From assembly GCF_000471905.2 (NCBI RefSeq), contig NW_006495875.1:1002665-1066664 (forward strand): a DNA stretch of 64,000 bases, written 5' to 3'. The DNA comes from Amborella trichopoda (lineage: Eukaryota > Streptophyta > Magnoliopsida > Amborellales > Amborellaceae). This document shows, piece by piece, positions 59,401 through 64,000 of this stretch (the stretch's first letter is position 1; each line of letters opens with the position of its first letter). The notes below the pieces were generated by a model. It saw only the letters and a list, made by a program, of their open reading frames with translations. It had not been told where the DNA came from and ran no database searches. The position numbers and the translations under genes are program-made.

Positions 59401-62104
59401 AGGTATTAGAACATATCACTCCACAGAAACACTGAAAATGTGGCCAACAAGAAGAATAGCAAAATCACCTCAGCTTCACGAGTCAGATATGTGAGTAGTA
59501 GAAGAGCTTCATTCCGAAGTACCTGAAAACAACATAATAAACTTCGCTATAATTAATCAAATTAAGGAGTCATAAATATTCTTATTAACAGCTTAACCAG
59601 ATCAGATCACAATCGACATTTCACAGGAAGCTCTTTCACCTTTTTTATATAATCATGTACTACAAAATTCATAAAAATTTCCAAAACCGCAAAACGCTAT
59701 CAATTTAAAAAATAAAACCTAAATCATTTCATCGTCCTTAAGGTAGACTGAGGTAGGCATGCAAATAGGAATGGCCAACGTGAAAATGATCTCAAAAGTT
59801 TCAAATTCAATAACATGAATGGTGATTGTCTTTCGCCATTTTTGGACTTTTAAGGTCTAGTGATTATGGGTTGTAGGGAGGTTATAAACTTGCCTCTCAG
59901 ATGGGACCACAATCTCCTAAAGTGTTGAACAAAATACGCAAGCCAATAGCTTCAATGGTGCTGTACCTTATTAGGGGAAACTTGAGCAAAAAAACTTAAC
60001 AAAAGATAAATGAAAGTTAACTTGGGATAAATGTGATCATGGATGGATGTAGAATCAGAAGAGTGCAAAGGAGCATTGAACCTACCAAAGGTGCATCCCA
60101 GGTTAACATCAACACCCAAATAGGCTTTCCTCAAATTTTTTGTCCAAACTGAGCAAGGGCTATAGAGATTCTGGAAGTACGACAGGAAATTTAGGAATCC
60201 ACTCATTGGCTTTATAGTTGCAATCTGAATCTTGTCCTTATTTATACTATTAAAGGTAACACATCAATGCCAATTAATACTACAATTCACATGAAAGAAA
60301 ACTACATCAAGATTTGCCAGACAGCGCACCTCTAACTTTTTTTTATAACAATTTTTCTAGACAGACAAGGATATATTTCCACCATTTGGGTACGTGGAGT
60401 TATAACCACGGCACTATTTTTCTGTTGCACACATTAAAGAGTAATATGTGTCCCATATTGGCACACCTATCCATAGGGGAGTTAATGTTGCACGCCTGTC
60501 CCCAACATGGCTGACAAAACACCCCTATCAGTACAAGAGAAAGAAAAAGAGCATCTTGTTTTCTGTATTCCCAAAAAAAGAGGAACTTCTTGGATACAAT
60601 TACAACCATTTGAGACCTACAGTTTTGGCGTTAAGGCAATAATAGAGGGTATTCCGTTGACGCTACTAAGATGTCGAAACTCCAAAACGGCTAATTGTCT
60701 ATTACAGCAATGAATAACAGCATAATATTATATCAAACTAAATAATAAACCACATGACATACTAAGGAAGAAATCCCACTACCTCCCGGTCCATAAGCAT
60801 GTCCATAAGCCGGGTGATTCCACGAGGAGTTGCCAAAATTGCTTCCTGCAACCTGTGGAAAGATAATGAGGAAGGTGTAAACTCAAGTAGACTAGAAATT
60901 TACTTAAGAAGTTTCCTCAAAATCCATTATCAAAAAGAAGGGGCAGCAGAACATCATACACCTCACAAACAAAATACCTGTTTGGAGAATTTGTGAGAAG
61001 AGCTGTCAAAGTTTGCAATGTGTAGTACCGAATATAGAAGTCATCTTCTGACTAACCAATTATGCCAACCAGTTAAATAACATAATCTTGGTTGAACAAT
61101 ATGGATAAGCTACTTAAAGTCAAACCATGCAAAGATTCAAAAAGTTCATACCAGCAAACTTAAAAGAAGAGAAATGCTTTCTGATTCTCTAGAGAGCAGA
61201 TCAGAGTTCATTAATGCTGGTTGAACTTCATTCCTTAGTCCATGTGTATAACCCAGAGGAGTCAAAGAGCTTACAAGAGTTTCCAGTGCACCTCGAGCCT
61301 GTGGAGCATCGAAAGCACAAAGAACATAATGAACAACATTTTTAAGTAACACCAGAAGAGAGAAAAGCACTTGAATACATCCCTTCTCCAACCTAGCCTA
61401 ACCCAAATTTCCACAGGAAATCAAAATCAAATTCAAACAGAAGCCAAAAGAACTCTATATATCATGGATTTTTTGTTTTCTTGATAAATAAATCACCACA
61501 ACAATTTGAGTCAATCTCAATTGAGAAAACCAAGGCAAGCCAGATCCGCAGCATGTACCTACTCGCTCTGAATTTGCAGCAATATTTCGCTTTACTTTTA
61601 TATGTGTAATATTTAGTTTTTTGAATGTTAAATAATCTTAAGAAAATAAAACTGAAATATTTTCATAAAGTCGAAATGTAAATTTAATCATTTTTATGAC
61701 AAGAAAATACAATAATCTCCACCTATAATAAATGATGGCAACGTACTAAGGTGGATAAATGTATATGACATGATTGCAAGAATGAAGGGAAGAGAAGAAA
61801 AGGTGCACCATTTCTACATCATCTCGCTCTTCTTTTAAAACAGACAAAAGCACTGGGAAGCCTGTAACCAGGAGAAAAACAATGGCATCATTAGCATATC
61901 TTGATTGGGGAACGGAGAAAAGTTTGTCACAATTCAAATTACAATTACATTCTATATGTGGCAAAGAGGAACTCACCCATTGCTCCAAATGCCAACTGGG
62001 CAGAACGACTTTCTGCAACAATAGACTGAAGTTCAGCCATGGCAGCACGTCTATCGTCAGCTAAAACGCCATTGCTTATTCGATCCAGCAAACGCTCAAC
62101 ATGT
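38432..62104 (-). CDS. GC6: Golgin candidate 6 (p115/Uso1 homologue), 5' partial
   Basis: Seventeen - strand exons: 61977-62104, 61809-61861, 61152-61298, 60978-61051, 60783-60852, 59469-59522, 59282-59377, 49738-49788, 49575-49664, 49314-49427, 49157-49228, 46968-47153, 42827-42930, 42374-42422, 41659-41724, 39392-40156, 38432-38971. They give 2659 nt, 885 residues plus a leading partial codon, with GT-AG borders and continuous phase. The N-terminal part is the armadillo-like Uso1/p115 head (VERLLDRISNGVL, GFPVLLSVLKEERDDVEM, VQPALMNSDLLSRESE, ETVGFESLISILKLRKGN, IAAEYVIKCFCE). The C-terminal ~200 residues are coiled coil (KLELDLKSLSDAYNSLEQAN) ending in an acidic tail (DESGLAEEGESED). The family tethers ER-derived vesicles to the Golgi. 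Arabidopsis GC6 is about 914 residues, so only the ~28-residue first exon (MDLVS-type) is missing, presumably beyond 64000. Introns of about 4.0, 9.5 and 1.5 kb carry TEs. Confidence 0.93.
39083..39108. repeat. (GA)n microsatellite in GC6 intron
   Basis: Pure GA run in the last intron of GC6, between exons ending at 38971 and starting at 39392. Confidence 0.85.
40188..40311. repeat. 62-bp tandem duplication in GC6 intron
   Basis: The unit starting atcctcactatcggag begins at 40188 and 40250, with small differences. It lies just beyond the 3' splice site of the 765-bp exon (40156). Confidence 0.85.
40598..40731. other. Assembly gap
   Basis: A run of 134 N in the GC6 intron between exons 39392-40156 and 41659-41724. 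The flanks are AT-rich without a simple repeat. Phase across the intron is intact, so no exon needs to be hidden here. Confidence 0.95.
43690..44690 (-). mobile_element. 5'-truncated LINE fragment in GC6 intron
   Basis: The - strand reads HWSIWLEQNPKEILG (pre-RNase H linker), PDVIKLNFDCSSLVNPVPAGC and IWHEANSHRPW, the beginning and end of a LINE RNase H domain. It is broken by stops, and the upstream reverse transcriptase is absent. It lies in the intron between exons 42827-42930 and 46968-47153, in the same orientation as GC6. Confidence 0.7.
45060..45260. repeat. (CT)n-rich tract in GC6 intron
   Basis: Blocks of tctctctc interspersed with unique sequence, followed by cagctccgagaagctagcc. 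On the + strand it resembles a plant 5' leader, but no ORF follows. More tctctctc lies near 45470. Confidence 0.5.
51070..53830 (+). mobile_element. Degenerate 5'-truncated LINE in GC6 intron
   Basis: On the + strand: LDKEKAYD (51100), the catalytic box YIDDTLIFC (near 51418), RITLIKATLSNIPIYSMSLF (51930-51990), CLLCGEEDTHSHLF (zinc-binding, 52750-52790), then RNase H remnants NWAEASALLNVLKRL, LLVEGDSKNVISWSFG (53260-53390) and MLAKNSATLKHN at the end (about 53500). A pyrimidine-rich 3' region runs to about 53830. Stops, frameshifts and an internal duplication make it non-functional. It is antisense to GC6. Confidence 0.8.
51521..51922. repeat. 203-bp tandem duplication inside LINE
   Basis: The unit starting acgaccaaatcaaaacc begins at 51521 and 51724 and covers the LINE segment encoding SFLARRLHC...YLDLPLCLG. 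The copies are close but not identical. Confidence 0.9.
55305..55415 (+). repeat. SINE-like 3' end (Au-type?)
   Basis: Contains atagccgacctcaaaccatt then ataaggcttggatgatgatgatga. This conserved 3' end of a widespread plant short repeat recurs in opposite orientation at 62155-62285. The Au SINE family is my best guess from memory; the 5' boundary and TSD were not defined. Confidence 0.45.
55424..55636. repeat. 104-bp tandem duplication in GC6 intron
   Basis: Two copies starting caatataatgtca at 55424 and 55528, each with ataacctccaccactt and agcctaccacttcaacac. It lies directly between the SINE-like end and the LINE with the 18-bp TSD. Confidence 0.9.
55671..57455 (-). mobile_element. 5'-truncated LINE with 18-bp TSD in GC6 intron
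   Basis: Exact boundaries are given by the direct repeat tctaaatcaaagagagtt at 55653-55670 and 57456-57473. The T run starting at 55671 is the poly(A) tail of the - strand element. It begins within ORF2, after the reverse transcriptase (HVISWDKVCQPKHLGGLGF), and passes to a linker (IWVIWVKRNTRIFRGS) and an RNase H domain with KMNFDRCSLGNPGPVGVGG and IVEGDAQNIITWASG. A 190-codon frame at 55935-56507 is still open. Element length is about 1.8 kb. 5' truncation and the long TSD are typical of target-primed reverse transcription. It has the same orientation as GC6. Confidence 0.92.
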
Positions 62105-64000
62105 CTTAGAAACATACCACCAAAAGAAAAGAATTTCCAACAAGAAAAGAATCATTAGCATCATCATCCGAGCCTTATCCCACCTATTTGGGGCCAGCTA
62201 CAAGAATCATGTTCCACCATTCCGCTCTATCAAGGGCCATACTCTCAATCACACAGATTCAATATTAAATGCAAAAAAAAGAAGAAGGAATTCTATATAA
62301 AATGCAAATATTTAAAATAATATAACAGTATGTGCTTCATGACAAACGTAAGTGCAACAATTTAGAAGGCCGAGAACAAACAACACCAAAAGTGGAACAA
62401 GAGTTTTCAGTTTTCAAGTTAAATTGCAAAACGTGATTCAAAGTAAGTGAAACAAGCTAATCAGGATTTACCCAAAAACAAATTAAAAAAAACTAGCTAA
62501 TCTGGAACAAGTGATTCAAGTTAAACGCGACCCACTTATACACATGGAATTGCATAGACCTATTGCCATTTCTCAGAAAAATCAGTCATCTGATCCAATT
62601 TTCTTTTTCTTTTTCCTTTTTGAGAAATACATATGTCCAAGTTTGTAATGCCAACTTGACACAAAAAATTGATGCTTCACTCACAACCACCTGCCCACAC
62701 GAGGGCCAAGCTTGCTAAAAGGTGCATCCATCAAGCATACCTCTCTACCAAGTGAGAGGACTACGGTTGAATTGAAAAAAAAAAAAAGGAATTTCCAGCA
62801 CGATAACAGCATAGAATTCTGCCAATTTTAAAGATGGCAGAGTAGCCCACCTCCCATGCGCCATTGACAATTAACAATATCCAGACTTCAAATGTTGGCA
62901 TGACATGACTAATTATTCTAGAAACCAACCTAGGAAATTTTTATAGCAGATTGCTTTATTGCCATAGAGCATCTCAATTCTGAGAAGCTCATTCTGGTAT
63001 GAACAATTGTGATGTTAGTAACATCACAAACCATTGTGCCAACATTGGTAGCCAATGGGAACATAAGAGAGCAAGGCTAAAATCCTTAGAACCCCTTCCT
63101 AGGTTTAAAATCTGCCTGAGACTCTCTAAGGGATTGTTGGTACTTGGTGCAGAAGCAAGGAGCCATGTTATTTACGCCTCTTTGAACACCTCAGAGAAGG
63201 TAAATTCTTGTACCTCCAATCAATTTTTTTCTTGGATTTTGAGGCCCACAAATGCATTCCTTTCCAAATACAGATACTCACTTCTTGACCATTTGGCACA
63301 GTGTCAATCACATTCTTTATGTAATTCTCCAAGTATTTTGTTGCATGTGTTCTCTTTCTCTTGTATAACATGGGCTATTGACCAATAGATGAGTAGTTGC
63401 CTAGTTGGTACCGTCTGAACAGAGCTTATGAGGATAGGCCACAGGAATTAAAGTAGGAACCGTATGAACTACAACTCTACCACAGTTTATTGAAGAAATC
63501 ATGGTTGTCCACTTCTCATGGTTTATCTCACAAGTGATTTACATGCCATTTATGAGTGGAGGGACCATGAGTAAATCCTCCCCATAAGTAATGAATAGCC
63601 TATAACATGACATGCGTAACCGAAGCACACAAGCAGCTATCATCTAGTAAGTGGAAATTCAATTGTTTAAAGTTCTTCCAACATGCCTACTGAATAAGCC
63701 TTTGTACTAGAGGGTTTCAGACTTGACAAAAGAATATTTCTTGCACTGTTGCACACAATCTTGATCATTATGATGTCAATCAGAATTCATTGTAACCTAG
63801 GGGCTGTAAGAATTATTGTCACTCAAGCACAAACCAAGATTAAATTCACAAGGTGCAAAGGCCACAGAGCAGACTATTTACTTATGAAAAACTGCTAAGA
63901 ACCCCTAGGAGCACTAAACTTGATGCTCGTCCGCTTCAAATACCACTTTTGAGGTGGGATAAATATCTCGAGAAGTTCAATATACAACAAAAGGAATAAA
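62105..64000 (-). other. Probable first intron of GC6, window end
   Basis: The exon ending at 62104 begins with a partial codon and HVERLLDRIS after an AG acceptor, so at least one upstream coding exon exists. I searched the - strand for the family N-terminus (MDLVS..., VVGLVFG) and did not find it. A SINE-like 3' end lies at 62155-62285. An open frame at 62999-63388 (+) has no family I recognise. Confidence 0.55.
62155..62285 (-). repeat. SINE-like 3' end (Au-type?), second copy
   Basis: On the - strand: tagagcggaatggtgga, gtagctggccccaaatag, gtgggataaggctcgg, then gatgatgatg. It matches the 3' end at 55305-55415 and is better preserved upstream. Confidence 0.5.

Noticed and set aside
62690..62780. 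tRNA-like segment with ctctctaccaagtgagag
   Set aside because: Only a D-arm-like part is seen. There is no T arm in the right place and no cloverleaf.
62999..63388. 129-codon + strand frame
   Set aside because: No recognisable motif. It lies in the probable first intron of GC6 on the opposite strand and has no promoter or splice support.

Overview
This window is nuclear DNA from a flowering plant. The evidence is spliced plant genes with GT-AG introns, degenerate plant L1-type LINEs, tRNA-derived SINEs, AT-rich spacers and many (GA)n/(CT)n tracts. There are three runs of N: 14306-14406, 27841-28363 and 40598-40731. I cannot name the species. The heavy (GA)n content and long, TE-filled introns would suit an early-diverging angiosperm, but that is only a guess. 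Nothing points to bacteria, a virus or a plasmid.

Layout. 1-1965: AT-rich spacer with no recognised gene. 1966-7295: a long, decayed + strand LINE carrying a nested SINE with a 15-bp target-site duplication (TSD). 7501-8223 (-): the first two coding exons of a small multi-span membrane protein, apparently of the plant AGTRAP-like family; its later exons are not in the window. 9108-9935: a dispersed repeat and a LINE 3' scrap. 10554-16849 (+): a complete 7-exon CIA30/NDUFAF1-type complex I assembly factor gene. 16850-26530: repeat-rich spacer with an old - strand LINE. 28630-29643 (+): an uninterrupted CDS for a RING-H2 E3 ubiquitin ligase with an N-terminal zinc ribbon. 30474-35064 (-): a complete 3-exon cytosolic pyruvate kinase gene. 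35065-38431: spacer with two dispersed repeats. 38432 to beyond 62104 (-): at least 17 exons of a golgin candidate 6 (GC6/p115/Uso1) homologue. Its introns make up almost 90% of its length in the window, hold three LINE remnants, and include one intron of about 9.5 kb. Its first short coding exon appears to lie beyond base 64000.

The genes are ordinary housekeeping genes (mitochondrial assembly, ubiquitylation, glycolysis, Golgi tethering). Nothing suggests they form a pathway or cluster. I rebuilt exon borders by hand from splice consensus, reading frame and remembered protein families; in the CIA30, pyruvate kinase and GC6 genes every junction keeps phase.

The less ordinary content is in the repeats. 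Two dispersed repeat families (A, three copies, all near gene 5' regions; B, two clear copies and one or two diverged ones, with an inverted-repeat core) are described below. Two TE insertions have exact TSDs. There are about a dozen short direct duplications (unit about 25-200 bp) in introns, spacers and TEs. I found no convincing new biological system.
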